From NCBI RefSeq assembly GCF_001598295.1, contig NZ_BCYR01000018.1, positions 1 to 64,000 of the forward strand: a DNA stretch of 64,000 nucleotides, written 5' to 3'. The translations under genes were made by a program, and so were the position numbers. Within the stretch, counting starts at the first letter, position 1. Every line of letters starts with the position of its first letter. The DNA is from Klebsiella ornithinolytica NBRC 105727 = ATCC 31898 (GTDB lineage Bacteria > Pseudomonadota > Gammaproteobacteria > Enterobacterales > Enterobacteriaceae). Below the pieces are notes generated by a model. It worked only from the letters and a program-made list of their open reading frames with translations. It did not search any database and was not told the origin of the DNA. This document shows, one piece after another, positions 20,234 through 29,669 of this stretch.

Positions 20234-20489
20234 ATCGGTTCCTGCCTGTTATTGAGCCGTCGTTGCAGCATGGTGAGCAATCATGTTGGAATAAAGATAA
20301 TATTTAGGCAATCATGATCAAAAAAATTGCTCTGTTTTCAGCAGGGAGCGAGGTTATTGCGTAAACTTTAAAAACTTTACCAACTCGCTGTTTCTTTAAG
20401 GTCATTTGTACGCTTTACTCACCGGCTGCTGCTGCGCCGATAGAGTGTTGCGGCATATTTTGTTTGGAAAGGATACTTGGGTGGCTCTT

Positions 20490-21692
20490 ATGACGCATGA
20501 CGCTTTTTCTCTTCGCGGCCTCGTGGCAGGCTGCGCGCTTCTCGTTCTTGTCGCACCTGCGGTGCAGGCTGCGGAACAACTCCCCGATGCCCCATCGATC
20601 GATGCCCGAGCCTGGATCCTGATGGATTACGCCAGCGGTAAAGTGCTGAGCGAGGGCAACGCCGATGAAAAACTCGACCCGGCAAGTCTGACCAAGATCA
20701 TGACCAGCTATGTCGTCGGACAGGCGCTGAAGGCGGGCAAGATTAAGTCCACCGATATGGTCACCGTCGGTCGCGATGCCTGGGCTACCGGTAACCCGGC
20801 GCTGCGCGGGTCATCGGTGATGTTCCTTAAGCCGGGGATGCAGGTTTCAGTCGAAGACCTGAATAAAGGCGTGATTATCCAGTCCGGCAACGATGCCAGC
20901 ATCGCGATCGCCGACTACGTGGCGGGGAGCCAGGATGCATTCGTCAGCCTGATGAACGGCTATGCGCAAAAAATGGGGCTGACCAATACCACCTTTATGA
21001 CCGTGCACGGCCTGGATGCGCCGGGCCAGTTTAGTACCGCGCGCGACATGGCGCTGCTGACCAAAGCGATGATTCATGACGTGCCTGAAGAGTACGCCAT
21101 TCATAAAGAGAAAGAGTTTACCTTCAATAAGATTCGTCAGCCGAACCGCAACCGCCTGCTGTGGAGCTCAAACCTGAACGCGGATGGCGTCAAAACAGGG
21201 ACCACCGCCGGCGCTGGCTACAACCTGGTCTCCTCGGCTACCCAGGGAGACATGCGTCTGATTGCCGTGGTGCTCGGCACCAAGACCGACCGTATTCGTT
21301 TTAATGAATCCGAAAAGCTGCTGACCTGGGGCTTCCGTTTCTACGAGACCGTGACGCCGATTAAACCGGATGCCACCTTTATCACCCAGCGCGTCTGGTT
21401 TGGCGACAGCAACGAAGCCAAACTCGGGGCGGGCGAAGCCGGTTCGATCACCCTGCCGCGCGGGCAGCTGAAAAACCTGAAAGCCAGCTATACCCTGACG
21501 GATACGCAGCTGACGGCGCCGCTTAGCAAAGGGCAGGTGGTCGGGACCATCGACTTTAAGCTCAATGATAAAACCATCGAGCAGCGCCCGCTGATCGTCA
21601 TGGAAGCGGTCAATGAAGGCGGTTTCTTTAGCCGGATGATGGACTTCGTGCTGATGAAACTGCACGGCTGGTTCGGTAGCTGGTTCTCATAA
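20490..21692 (+). CDS. dacC: DacC (PBP6), D-alanyl-D-alanine carboxypeptidase
   Basis: 400 residues from ATG 20490, the E. coli length. A GTG at 20481, three codons earlier, has better spacing to the AAAGGA at 20468-20473 and could be the true start. A signal peptide ends near VQAAEQ. The penicillin-binding motifs are present: SxxK at Ser66-Lys69 (PASLTKIM), SxN in IQSGNDAS, and KTG in [12 protein letters not shown]-terminal PBP5-like beta domain and an amphipathic anchor ([15 protein letters not shown]) hold it to the outer face of the inner membrane. It trims the terminal D-Ala from peptidoglycan pentapeptides. Confidence 0.95.
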   Translation: MTHDAFSLRGLVAGCALLVLVAPAVQAAEQLPDAPSIDARAWILMDYASGKVLSEGNADEKLDPASLTKIMTSYVVGQALKAGKIKSTDMVTVGRDAWATGNPALRGSSVMFLKPGMQVSVEDLNKGVIIQSGNDASIAIADYVAGSQDAFVSLMNGYAQKMGLTNTTFMTVHGLDAPGQFSTARDMALLTKAMIHDVPEEYAIHKEKEFTFNKIRQPNRNRLLWSSNLNADGVKTGTTAGAGYNLVSSATQGDMRLIAVVLGTKTDRIRFNESEKLLTWGFRFYETVTPIKPDATFITQRVWFGDSNEAKLGAGEAGSITLPRGQLKNLKASYTLTDTQLTAPLSKGQVVGTIDFKLNDKTIEQRPLIVMEAVNEGGFFSRMMDFVLMKLHGWFGSWFS

Positions 21693-21700
21693 CCGACAGG

Positions 21701-21720
21701 CCGCGCCCTGCGGGGCGCGG
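21701..21720. terminator. Shared hairpin between dacC and deoR
   Basis: CCGCGCCC-TGCG-GGGCGCGG, a perfect 8-bp GC stem between convergent stop codons. There is no T run on either side. Confidence 0.6.
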
Positions 21721-22479
21721 TCAGTAGAGTAGTGAAATCTGCTTTTCTTTCGCCAGCGCGAGCAGATCCTCATCCGGACAGACATCGCTGGCAATCACAT
21801 CAAAACGCGATAAATCGCCCATCCGCGCCGGTCTGACTTTGCCAAATTTACTGTGATCGACAACCAGTACGTGATAGCGCGCGCTGCTCATCGCCCAGTG
21901 TTTAACCGGCAGCTCTTCGAGGTTATAGCAGGTGGCGCCCTGCGCGCAGTCGATTCCGGCCGCGGAATAAAAGGCGATGTCCGGGCACAGATGGCTGAGC
22001 GTATCCTGCAGGCTGAGTGGTTTAAAAATGGCATTGCTGGCATGGAACTCGCCGCCGCAGAGAATGGCCCGACACTGGGGTTTTTCCTGCAGCGCCAGAA
22101 AGGTGTTCAGCGAATAGCAGACGCCGGTAAAGGGCAGGGCGTTATCGATCGCGTCAATGATCCAGGGCGTGGTGGTCCCACAGTCGAAAAAGGCCATTTG
22201 ATGGGCTTCAAGCAGCGCGGCAGCGTGACGGGCGGCACGGCGTTTTTCCTCCACCAGGCGGGTTTTCTGGTCGCTGAGCAGGTAATGGGTTGCGCTGCGC
22301 GGTTCGAGAACGATATAACCGCCTAACAACACCACCGGGCCATTATGGCCGTTCAGGTCGCGACGAATGGTCATTTCTGATACGCCAAGCAGCGCGGCGG
22401 CCTCTTTTAAATGAAGCTTATCGCTGCGCTTGAGCGCCTGAATGAGCTGGCTGATACGTTCATCACGACGTGTTTCCAT
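21721..22479 (-). CDS. deoR: DeoR, deoxyribonucleoside operon repressor
   Basis: 252 residues, as in E. coli. An N-terminal helix-turn-helix (LKEAAALLGVSEMTIRRDL) is followed by a DeoRC sugar-phosphate sensor domain (FFDCGTTTPWIID, HVLVVDHSKFGK). It represses the deoCABD and nupG/tsx genes and is released by deoxyribose 5-phosphate. It is cytosolic. It sits alone between dacC and ybjG, as in E. coli; its targets are outside this window. Confidence 0.94.
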   Translation of the reverse strand: METRRDERISQLIQALKRSDKLHLKEAAALLGVSEMTIRRDLNGHNGPVVLLGGYIVLEPRSATHYLLSDQKTRLVEEKRRAARHAAALLEAHQMAFFDCGTTTPWIIDAIDNALPFTGVCYSLNTFLALQEKPQCRAILCGGEFHASNAIFKPLSLQDTLSHLCPDIAFYSAAGIDCAQGATCYNLEELPVKHWAMSSARYHVLVVDHSKFGKVRPARMGDLSRFDVIASDVCPDEDLLALAKEKQISLLY

Positions 22480-22498
22480 ATTCCCTCTACGCTGAAAT

Positions 22499-22518
22499 CG
22501 CCCTGCATCGGCAGGGCG
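22499..22518 (-). terminator. Hairpin downstream of ybjG
   Basis: CGCCCTGC-ATCG-GCAGGGCG, a perfect 8-bp stem 32 bp past the ybjG stop and 20 bp before the deoR start. The minus-strand sequence continues ATTTC, a weak T tract. Confidence 0.55.
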
Positions 22519-22549
22519 TCAGTGGGCAATTTTACCTGCCGAAAGAGGG

Positions 22550-23143
22550 TTAGTCACGCACCCAGCCTTTACGAATCGGCAGGGAGAAGCAAACCCGATA
22601 CAGCTGCTGCAGGTATTGATACAGCGGTTGACCGCCGGCCTGCCACAGTAATCCGGCGGCCAGGCAACCGCACATCCCGGTCAGCAGGCCGCCCAGCATA
22701 TCCAGCGGCCAGTGAACGCCAAGATAGACCCGGGACCAGGCGATCGCCACGGCAGTCGCCAGCAGCGCGATCCCGGACCACAGGCGATGCCAGAACAAGA
22801 AGGCCAGCGCAAAGGTAAAGCTGATGGTGCCGTGATTGCTGGGGAAGGAGTTATTCGGCGCGTGATGCAGGAACTGATAGCCGACGCCTGCGGCAAACGG
22901 ACGCTCATGCGGGAAGAGCAGGCCAAAAATCCATGACAGACTCAGGCTAATCGCCAGCGCCAGGAGCACTTTAAACACCAGCTGCCGCTGGTTTGGGCCC
23001 CAGAGCCACAGCGCCGCGGTCAACAGAGGCACAATCAGAATCACCTCTTTGGCAACGAATGTCGCCAGGGCGATGACCCACGAGGGCGAGGCGGGGGTGG
23101 CGTTGATTAAGGCAAACAGCGCGTCGTTGATATTTTCCAGCAT
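22550..23143 (-). CDS. ybjG: YbjG, undecaprenyl-diphosphate phosphatase (PAP2)
   Basis: 197 residues, with about five membrane spans. The PAP2 phosphatase motifs are present: ERPF at 80-83, PSNH at 101-104, and SRxxxxxHxxxD with Ser137, Arg138, His144 and Asp148 (SRVYLGVHWPLD). It dephosphorylates undecaprenyl diphosphate on the periplasmic side so that the lipid carrier can be reused for cell-wall synthesis, overlapping with BacA and PgpB. In E. coli it is under BasR/PmrA control; only a weak CTTAA-type box is visible upstream here (about 23226-23242). Confidence 0.93.
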   Translation of the reverse strand: MLENINDALFALINATPASPSWVIALATFVAKEVILIVPLLTAALWLWGPNQRQLVFKVLLALAISLSLSWIFGLLFPHERPFAAGVGYQFLHHAPNNSFPSNHGTISFTFALAFLFWHRLWSGIALLATAVAIAWSRVYLGVHWPLDMLGGLLTGMCGCLAAGLLWQAGGQPLYQYLQQLYRVCFSLPIRKGWVRD

Positions 23144-23469
23144 AGATTCAGGCTCTTGGTATCCGATAGCAATCAGCCGCCCACCTTAAAAAACGGTGGC
23201 GATAAGGTAAAGCAGTATTGTCTTAATTATCAGCTTGTTAAGAAGCCGTGGGCGCGGCATATGGTGGTGAATATGCCGCAGAGGATGAGTATATCGCCTG
23301 TAACCTAATTGAAATATAAACGAAATATAGACAGGTTTAATTAAAATGGCGGCAATATCCGCCGGCTGAAGGCGCATTGCGCTATTTTTAATTGTCACTC
23401 ACAATTCACTATCTCCTCCGCAAGACTTTCATTAAACTTTGCGCGATTTTTGTTTAACGAAGAGATTGC
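23144..23469. other. Divergent control region between ybjG and mdfA
   Basis: 326 bp without a credible gene. It holds a 17-bp palindrome AATTGT-CACTC-ACAATT at 23390-23406, 64-80 bp before mdfA, and a weak PmrA-like box on the ybjG side. AT-rich stretches near 23310-23345 and 23375-23395 probably hold promoters. Confidence 0.45.
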
Positions 23470-24708
23470 ATGCAGAATTATTCGCTTTCAGGCAAACGCC
23501 TCGGACGGCAGGCGCTTCTGTTCCCGCTCTGCCTGGTGTTATACGAATTTTCCACTTATATCGGCAACGATATGATCCAGCCGGGAATGCTCTCGGTGGT
23601 GGAAGAGTTTCAGGTCGGTAATGAATGGGTTCCGACCTCGATGACCGCCTATCTCGCCGGCGGTATGTTTTTGCAGTGGCTGCTGGGGCCGCTGTCGGAT
23701 CGTATCGGCCGTCGCCCGGTGATGCTCACCGGGGTGGTGTGGTTTATCGTCACCTGTCTGGCCACGCTGCTGGCGCAGACCATTGAGCAGTTCACGCTGC
23801 TGCGCTTTTTGCAGGGCATTAGTCTGTGCTTCATCGGCGCGGTGGGATATGCCGCCATTCAGGAGTCGTTTGAGGAGGCGATGTGTATCAAAATCACCGC
23901 CCTGATGGCGAACGTTGCGCTGATTGCCCCGCTGCTCGGTCCGCTGGTGGGAGCGGCCTGGGTCCACATCCTGCCGTGGGAAATGATGTTCGTGCTGTTT
24001 GCCGTGCTGGCCGCTATTGCCTTTGTGGGCCTGCAGCGCGCGATGCCGGAAACCGCGACGCGGATGGGCGAGAAGCTGTCGATGAAAGAGCTGGGTCGCG
24101 ATTATGGCCTGGTGCTGAAGAATCTGCGCTTCGTCGCCGGCGCGCTGGCGACCGGGTTTGTCAGCCTGCCGCTGCTGGCGTGGATTGCCCAGTCGCCGGT
24201 GATTATCATCAGCGGCGAAAAGGCCACCAGCTATGAGTATGGCCTGCTGCAGGTGCCGATTTTCGGCGCGCTGATTGCCGGTAACCTGGTGCTGGCGCGA
24301 CTGACCTCGCGGCGGACGGTACGCTCGCTGATTATTCTCGGCGGCTGGCCGATTATGTTCGGGCTGCTGCTCTCTGCGGTGGCGACGGTGGTATCGACCC
24401 ATGCTTATTTGTGGATGACCGCCGGGCTGAGCGTTTACGCCTTCGGGATTGGTCTGGCGAACGCCGGGTTAGTCCGCCTGACGCTGTTTGCCAGTGACAT
24501 GAGCAAAGGTACGGTTTCGGCCGCGATGGGGATGCTGCAGATGCTGATATTTACCGTCGGCATCGAGGTCAGTAAGCATGCGTATGAGCTGGGTGGTAGC
24601 GGGGTATTCAGCCTGTTTAACTTGCTCAGCGGCGTAGTGTGGCTGGCGATGATTGTCTATTTTCTCAAAGACAAGAGCGTCGGCAGTTCCAACGACCCGC
24701 AGGCATAG
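23470..24708 (+). CDS. mdfA: MdfA (Cmr), multidrug:H+ antiporter
   Basis: 412 residues with 12 predicted spans (E. coli 410). An MFS drug exporter for chloramphenicol, cationic dyes and other compounds. The membrane-embedded acidic residues needed for drug and proton coupling are in place: Glu26 and Asp34 in [16 protein letters not shown]. Motif A ([14 protein letters not shown]) and antiporter motif C ([14 protein letters not shown]) are intact. GAAGAG lies 8 bp before the ATG. It is monocistronic, with a palindrome upstream of unknown purpose. Confidence 0.95.
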   Translation: MQNYSLSGKRLGRQALLFPLCLVLYEFSTYIGNDMIQPGMLSVVEEFQVGNEWVPTSMTAYLAGGMFLQWLLGPLSDRIGRRPVMLTGVVWFIVTCLATLLAQTIEQFTLLRFLQGISLCFIGAVGYAAIQESFEEAMCIKITALMANVALIAPLLGPLVGAAWVHILPWEMMFVLFAVLAAIAFVGLQRAMPETATRMGEKLSMKELGRDYGLVLKNLRFVAGALATGFVSLPLLAWIAQSPVIIISGEKATSYEYGLLQVPIFGALIAGNLVLARLTSRRTVRSLIILGGWPIMFGLLLSAVATVVSTHAYLWMTAGLSVYAFGIGLANAGLVRLTLFASDMSKGTVSAAMGMLQMLIFTVGIEVSKHAYELGGSGVFSLFNLLSGVVWLAMIVYFLKDKSVGSSNDPQA

Positions 24709-24720
24709 CGGCGAAGCGTT

Positions 24721-24748
24721 CCGGGTGGGGCACGACTGCCGCACCCGG
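24721..24748. terminator. Inverted repeat between mdfA and ybjI
   Basis: CCGGGTG ... CACCCGG with a 14-base loop, between convergent stop codons. It has no T tract, so it is an uncertain terminator. Confidence 0.45.
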
Positions 24749-24755
24749 ACGAAGG

Positions 24756-25568
24756 TCAGGCGAACGGCGCTTCGCGATTCAGCACTTTGTCGATGATGTG
24801 CAGCACACCTTCCTCATTGTTATGCGGCGCATCATAGTCGGCGACGGCTTTCACCGGAGCTGCCGCGTTGGCCATCGCAAAGCCAAATCCGGCATGTTGC
24901 AGCATTTCAATATCATTTCCGCTGTCGCCAAAGGCGACGACTTCATGATTCTCAATGCCCCAGCGCTGTTGCAAAATACGCAAACCGTTGGCTTTGTGCA
25001 CACCGGGAATAATCAGATCGATACTGCCGTAGCCGGTTGCCACGGCGGTCACCATATCGCCCAACGCCGCGTGTAGCTGCGGCTGGATTTGCGGAATCAG
25101 TTGGTCAGGTACGTTGAGGCCGAATTTCAGTATCACGTCATCGATATGGTTGAAATCGTCCACCAGCTGCAGGCGATGGTAATATTTCGCGGCGACCGTC
25201 TTTAACTCATCGTTATAGCTATTGAGGGTATACGCGCTGCGTTTACCGCAGGCGATAATTTCAATATTGGTCAGCGTCTGCAGATAGTCGATGACGGTGT
25301 GGAAATGATCTTTTGGCAGCTGACAGTTAAAAACGTCATCGCCGGCGCTGACCACCCAGCCGCCGTTTTCGGCGACAAAGGCTATCTCGTGGGCGATGTC
25401 CGGGAAAAACGAAATCAGCTGGTAATACTGGTTGCCGCTGGCGACGACGAAGCGAATATTCTGTTCGCGCATGCGCTGATACTGGTTCAGGAAGCGCGGG
25501 CGATTGTAGGTTTTGGCATCGCTTAAGAAGGTGCCATCCATGTCTACCGCAATCAGTTTGATGCTCAT
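24756..25568 (-). CDS. ybjI: YbjI, Cof-type HAD phosphatase (flavin/FMN-type)
   Basis: 270 residues. A HAD hydrolase with motif I VDMDGTF (Asp9, Asp11), motif II Ser in [10 protein letters not shown] and motif IV AFGDSGNDIEML. E. coli YbjI acts on FMN and the riboflavin intermediate 5-amino-6-(5-phosphoribitylamino)uracil. It is clearly a paralogue of ybiV at 1.6-2.4 kb, sharing blocks such as [11 protein letters not shown] and VAENG. Its ATG overlaps the ybjJ stop by one base, so the two are co-translated. It is cytosolic. Confidence 0.92.
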   Translation of the reverse strand: MSIKLIAVDMDGTFLSDAKTYNRPRFLNQYQRMREQNIRFVVASGNQYYQLISFFPDIAHEIAFVAENGGWVVSAGDDVFNCQLPKDHFHTVIDYLQTLTNIEIIACGKRSAYTLNSYNDELKTVAAKYYHRLQLVDDFNHIDDVILKFGLNVPDQLIPQIQPQLHAALGDMVTAVATGYGSIDLIIPGVHKANGLRILQQRWGIENHEVVAFGDSGNDIEMLQHAGFGFAMANAAAPVKAVADYDAPHNNEEGVLHIIDKVLNREAPFA

Positions 25569-26770
25569 TAACTGTTCTCCATGACAGGTTCATGTTGTGG
25601 TTTAGCCACCGCTCTGGCGACCAACGCCGCTACCATAACCAGACCCAGCACCACCATCATGGCGCTGCGCAGGCCGAAGTGTTCGCCAAGGAAGCCCAGC
25701 AGCGGCGGCCCGACCAGGAAGGCAAGATAGCCGGTTATCGCTACCACGCTGACGCGCTTCGGCGCATCGGGACCGGTGTCGCTGGCGGCGGAAATGGTCA
25801 GCGGGAAACCGAGCGATGCGCCAAGACCCCACAGCAGTACCGAGACGCCGGCCACCCACGGGTTGTCGACGAAGATAATCAGGCCGATACCCAGCGCGCC
25901 CATCACGGCGCTGGCACGGACTACCGTGACCCGGCTGTAGCGATCGATAAACCAGCCGCCGGTAAAGCGACCTATTGTCATCCCGAGGGTGAAGCCGGCG
26001 TAAATCAAGGAGCCGGAGGTGGGGCTAAAGCCGTGGCCGTCCACCATCAGCAGCGGCAGCCAGTCGTTGGCAGATCCTTCAGCAAAGGCCATCGCCAGCA
26101 CCACGACGCCAATCAGCAACAGCTGAACATCACGCCATACCGGCAGACCTTTTTCCTCATGATGCGCGTTCTCTGCCGCATTTTGTCCGGTTCCATCCGG
26201 GATGGCGCGAATCGCAATAGCAATCGGGGCTATCGCCACCAGCGCAGCCAGCAGAATATGCGGTGCGGCGGGCAGACCAAAACCGGTCACCGCCATCCCC
26301 ACGCCGGCGCCGAACAGCGTGCCGAAGCTGTAAAATCCATGCATCATCGGCAGGACGGTTTTATTCATTTCGCGCTCGACGGCGGCGCCTTCAACGTTAA
26401 TCGCCACCTCCGCCGAACCGAAGCTGGCGCCGAAAATGGCCAGCCCGATGGCAAACAGGACCGCCGAGGTGAGCCACAGCGCCACGCTGAGTACCATCAT
26501 GCCGACCACGGCGCACGACATGGTGGTGCGAATCACCTTGCGGGTGCCAAAACGTTTGACCAGCCACGCCGAGCAGAGAATCCCGCTCATCGAACCAATC
26601 GACAGGCCAAATAAAACGATGCCCATTTCCGCCGTTGACAGCGTCAGCAGGTCACGGATCGCCGGAGTACGGGTAGCCCATGAGGCCATCAGCAATCCAG
26701 GGATAAAAAAGAACATGAAAAGGGCCCAGAGTCGGAGCTGTAAGGCCCGGCGGGAGGTTTGCGCTGTCAT
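25568..26770 (-). CDS. ybjJ: YbjJ, MFS transporter of unknown substrate
   Basis: 400 residues from ATG 26770 ([12 protein letters not shown]), matching the E. coli start; a 21-codon upstream extension is not conserved. It has 12 predicted spans and belongs to the FucP-like MFS group. Conserved blocks include [27 protein letters not shown] and [15 protein letters not shown]. The substrate is unknown. It forms an operon with ybjI, and starts 158 bp from the divergent rcdA, whose TetR-type product is a likely regulator of the pair. Confidence 0.9.
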   Translation of the reverse strand: MTAQTSRRALQLRLWALFMFFFIPGLLMASWATRTPAIRDLLTLSTAEMGIVLFGLSIGSMSGILCSAWLVKRFGTRKVIRTTMSCAVVGMMVLSVALWLTSAVLFAIGLAIFGASFGSAEVAINVEGAAVEREMNKTVLPMMHGFYSFGTLFGAGVGMAVTGFGLPAAPHILLAALVAIAPIAIAIRAIPDGTGQNAAENAHHEEKGLPVWRDVQLLLIGVVVLAMAFAEGSANDWLPLLMVDGHGFSPTSGSLIYAGFTLGMTIGRFTGGWFIDRYSRVTVVRASAVMGALGIGLIIFVDNPWVAGVSVLLWGLGASLGFPLTISAASDTGPDAPKRVSVVAITGYLAFLVGPPLLGFLGEHFGLRSAMMVVLGLVMVAALVARAVAKPQHEPVMENS

Positions 26771-26928
26771 CCGTAAACGCCTGTGAATGAGAAGATGGAG
26801 ACAACAGTAGCAAGAATGTGTACATTTGTACATATTCTTCAGAATGCGTATTCGGACAAGAACCGGGCGCCTGGGAGCGTGATATTGCTGCCGATTGCCT
26901 GCGCATGACAGCGACTAAGAGGAAAGAT

Positions 26929-27477
26929 ATGGCCCGTCGACCGAACGATCCGCAGCGCCGGGAGCGCATTTTACAGGCCACGCTGGATACCATTGCCACC
27001 CACGGGATTCACGCGGTAACCCATCGTAAAATTGCCAGCTGTGCGGAAGTCCCGTTAGGCTCGCTGACCTACTATTTCAGCGGCATTGACGCGCTGATAG
27101 AAGAGGCGTTTCGCATTTTTACCCGCGATATGTCCGCGCAGTACCAGCAGTTTTTTACCTCGGTCAGCAGCCGTGAAGAGGCCTGCGATGCGATTGCCGA
27201 GCTGATCTTTAGCGCCCAGGTGACGACCGCGCGAAATATGGAGTTGATGTATCAGCTGTATGCGTTTTGCAGCAGCCAGCCGGCGCTGAAGGCGGTGATG
27301 CAGCACTGGATGCGGCGCAGTCAGCAAACGCTGGAACAGTGGTTTGAGCCGGCTACGGCTCGCGGGCTGGATGCGTTTATCGAGGGAATGACCCTGCATT
27401 TTGTCACCGATAGCGCGCCGCTCTCAAAGCAGGCTATCCGCCTGATGGTCGGACGCCTGGCCGGAGAGGGGCAATAG
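26929..27477 (+). CDS. rcdA: RcdA (YbjK), TetR-family regulator
   Basis: 182 residues from ATG 26929, chosen for AAGAGGA 5 bp upstream and the [16 protein letters not shown] start shared with E. coli RcdA. An N-terminal TetR helix-turn-helix spans about residues 10-55 ([18 protein letters not shown]); the C-terminal ligand domain is variable. In E. coli RcdA activates csgD and stress genes and affects biofilm. It is divergent from ybjJ-ybjI. In E. coli rybB and ybjL follow directly; here two extra genes intervene. Confidence 0.9.
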   Translation: MARRPNDPQRRERILQATLDTIATHGIHAVTHRKIASCAEVPLGSLTYYFSGIDALIEEAFRIFTRDMSAQYQQFFTSVSSREEACDAIAELIFSAQVTTARNMELMYQLYAFCSSQPALKAVMQHWMRRSQQTLEQWFEPATARGLDAFIEGMTLHFVTDSAPLSKQAIRLMVGRLAGEGQ

Positions 27478-27520
27478 CCAGATAAAGCGCTGTACGCCGA
27501 GGTATTGCGAGATCCGAGGG

Positions 27521-28321
27521 CTATCCGCCGGTAGTGGCACCGGCCGTCATATTCACCATCGTTGCCGTCATGGCGTCGGCACGATCGGATGCCAGAAAGG
27601 TGATGACATCCGCCACCTGCGCCAGCGTCGGCAAACGTTTGAGCATGGTGCTGTGTGCCGCACCGCCAACCCACTGTTCGACCGTCAATCCCATCGCCTG
27701 CGCTTTTGCCGCAAAGACTTCCGCGGTGTAAGAGCCGGCCTCAACCGCACCGGTAATGGCGTGCGAGCGCACGCCGAGGACGCGGATATTCTTCGGCCCC
27801 AGTTCGCTGGCGAGCGCTTTGATAAAGGCTTCGCTACCCGCACAACCGACGATATGGCCCAGGTGGCCCGGCATGGCCATTGTTGCCGCCGGAGCCACGA
27901 CGGTGATAATGGCGCCCGGGCGAGCGCCGCCCATATGGGGGATAACGGCTTTCGCCAGGTTGAACTGGGCCGCCAGGAACGGGGTGATGCCCTGCATAAA
28001 CTCGGCGAGGGAGAGCGTCGTGATCTCCTTGCCTTGATTATGGACGAAGCCGGTAGCATTGATGACGATATCGAGCCCGCCGCTGCGCTGCGTCAGCTGC
28101 GCTATCCGCTCGCCGGTCGATCGCTCATCGAGGACATCAACGACAAAGGTCTCGGCCCTGCCGCCCGCGGCACGAATGTCATCCGCCACCCGATCCAGCT
28201 TCTTCCGATCGCGAGCGCCGAGGTAGACTCGCGCCCCCTCGCGCGCCATAGCATGCGCCACGGCGGAGCCTATCGCACCGCTACCGCCGAAGATGACGGC
28301 AACTTTATCTTTCACCAGCAT
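27521..28321 (-). CDS. SDR-fold protein lacking the catalytic triad
   Basis: 266 residues with a clear Rossmann fold. The nucleotide loop is FGGSGAIGSAVA (residues 11-22), and VDVLDE (Asp64 region) and VINATG follow, as in classical short-chain dehydrogenases. The active site is not conserved: where YxxxK is expected the sequence has Cys160 and Glu164 (GCAGSEAF), and the expected Ser is replaced in VVAPAATM. It may bind NAD(P) without normal dehydrogenase activity, or use other residues. It is cytosolic. It is one of two genes placed between rcdA and rybB relative to E. coli. The fold is sure; the function is unknown. Confidence 0.85.
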   Translation of the reverse strand: MLVKDKVAVIFGGSGAIGSAVAHAMAREGARVYLGARDRKKLDRVADDIRAAGGRAETFVVDVLDERSTGERIAQLTQRSGGLDIVINATGFVHNQGKEITTLSLAEFMQGITPFLAAQFNLAKAVIPHMGGARPGAIITVVAPAATMAMPGHLGHIVGCAGSEAFIKALASELGPKNIRVLGVRSHAITGAVEAGSYTAEVFAAKAQAMGLTVEQWVGGAAHSTMLKRLPTLAQVADVITFLASDRADAMTATMVNMTAGATTGG

Positions 28322-28400
28322 CGCCTTTACCTCTCACCGGACTGAGCTGGTCAAAGTATGAGCAATAACCGGAAGGATGCCAATGCGATGGAGCATGCAG

Positions 28401-29207
28401 TTACCGCCGGGGTCTGCGAGCGTCTCTCTCCTCCAGCTCCTGATAGATGGCGTAGATACCTGTCGCCGCGAAGTTGCCCTGGACGCAATGAATCGCTTTT
28501 TGTTGTTCAAGCAAAATAAAGTGCCTGACTTTATTGGTGTAGTGAATCATTAACATGAATCCCAACAGCAGCCATAGCAGCATAAATTCAATAATAAAAA
28601 TGGATGAGTAAGTGAAGATTTTATCTTTTTCGAAGTTTTTAATTGATTCTTCTAAATACTCCTTGCCTTCGGCTGTTGTCAGCAAGCGGCAAAGATCGTC
28701 ACGATATTCGCGATCCAGGACGCTGGCGGTGTTTTTCGTCGGGGCTTTATTGGCTTGACAGTCGTTGGCTGTGACGGTCCAGCGAGGGGGCGTCAGCAGC
28801 GTAGCCTCCGTGGCTGCGGTTCTGGAGATGTAAAAGCGATCGCCTGACTTTTTCCAAATCAACAGTGCCGTGTCTGGCGGGGCGATAAAGGTTTGCACAA
28901 GCGGTGGGACAAAATACCACAAAGACCATGCAAAAAGAGCTGAGAACAAGAGGGTGATTAATTTCTCGGGCCAGCCTGTCGAGGGCAATTTTTTCAATGG
29001 GATGGAGATGGCAAAGAAGTTCAAAATGAAGGGGGGCACCCCCGCATTCTTTAATACGCTGCCGTGGCCTTTTTTATATTTGAAAATCCCATTGACGGCT
29101 TTTCGCAATGGCTGGAACAGAAAAGCGAGAACGGTCAGGGCCGCGACAGTTGTGCTCAGCGGCGCGCCGGAGAACTCAGAAATAACATCAGGTTGGAAAG
29201 CGGGCAT
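28401..29207 (-). CDS. Membrane protein of unknown function, three predicted spans
   Basis: 268 residues from ATG 29207 (MPAFQPDVIS). This start was picked because AGGAG lies 6 bp upstream, whereas the ATG two codons earlier would abut that site. Likely spans are about 17-35, 82-105 and 199-223, with a soluble loop of about 95 residues (106-198) between the last two and a charged cytoplasmic tail. I recognise no family. Base composition is lower in GC than the neighbouring genes, especially in its 3' half, which hints at acquisition. It sits between the degenerate SDR gene and rybB. Confidence 0.75.
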   Translation of the reverse strand: MPAFQPDVISEFSGAPLSTTVAALTVLAFLFQPLRKAVNGIFKYKKGHGSVLKNAGVPPFILNFFAISIPLKKLPSTGWPEKLITLLFSALFAWSLWYFVPPLVQTFIAPPDTALLIWKKSGDRFYISRTAATEATLLTPPRWTVTANDCQANKAPTKNTASVLDREYRDDLCRLLTTAEGKEYLEESIKNFEKDKIFTYSSIFIIEFMLLWLLLGFMLMIHYTNKVRHFILLEQQKAIHCVQGNFAATGIYAIYQELEERDARRPRR

Positions 29208-29529
29208 CAACATCTCCTGTGGTGAACATTCCTTATGAGTATGATTTGACTGGCGGGGCAAGCGGGAGGCGTCGCGAGCGGATCGCTCTGTTCTTTGCTG
29301 ATGACGTGTGCAACTCGGCGCTTCACCCGGCGTATCAGTGTACATCACCCGCGGGGTCAGGGGAGGGCAACGCATCCATGAGTTCTGGGACAACAGAAAT
29401 GGTGGGGTGAGGAGCAGGTCCAGGGAAGATGCCTGGCTGAGGTGGCGGCGGCGGTCGCCGGGCTATCGCCAATGGTACCGCCTGGCGGTTGTAACCGAAT
29501 AATTTTAAACATCATAAAATTCAGGCAAC
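29208..29529. other. Gap before rybB with no recognised gene
   Basis: 322 bp between the membrane-protein gene and the 3' end of rybB. Short open frames exist but have no supported start or similarity. The ribosome-binding site of the membrane-protein gene is at 29214-29218. Confidence 0.4.
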
Positions 29530-29608
29530 AAAAAACCCATCAACCTTGAACCAAAATGGCGGGGTTGATGGGCTCCACAAAATGGGGACATCAAAGAAAA
29601 GCAGTGGC
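29530..29608 (-). ncRNA. rybB: RybB small RNA (sigma-E dependent, Hfq-binding)
   Basis: 79 nt on the minus strand. The 5' end reads GCCACTGCTTTTCTTTGATG, the conserved seed region that pairs with outer-membrane protein mRNAs. The 3' end is a terminator hairpin, CCCATCAACC...GGTTGATGGG, followed by six T. Length and sequence match E. coli RybB almost exactly, and it sits in the same place, upstream of rcdA and beside ybjL. RybB lowers synthesis of porins such as OmpC and OmpW during envelope stress and limits sigma-E itself. Confidence 0.95.
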
Positions 29609-29613
29609 ACTAC

Positions 29614-29641
29614 TTATGACTGATGCCCAAGAGAAAAGTTC
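29614..29641 (-). promoter_or_regulatory. Sigma-E promoter of rybB
   Basis: On the minus strand GAACTT (-35, 29636-29641) and TCATAA (-10, 29614-29619) are 16 bp apart, with the RybB 5' end 6 bases further. This fits the sigma-E consensus GGAACTT / TCnnA. Confidence 0.8.
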
Positions 29642-29669
29642 TGCCTCTATCCATTTTTTTCTTAAATAT

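Noticed and set aside
29308-29502. Small open frame near rybB
   Set aside because: No ribosome-binding site, Arg/Trp-rich composition and no similarity I can recognise.
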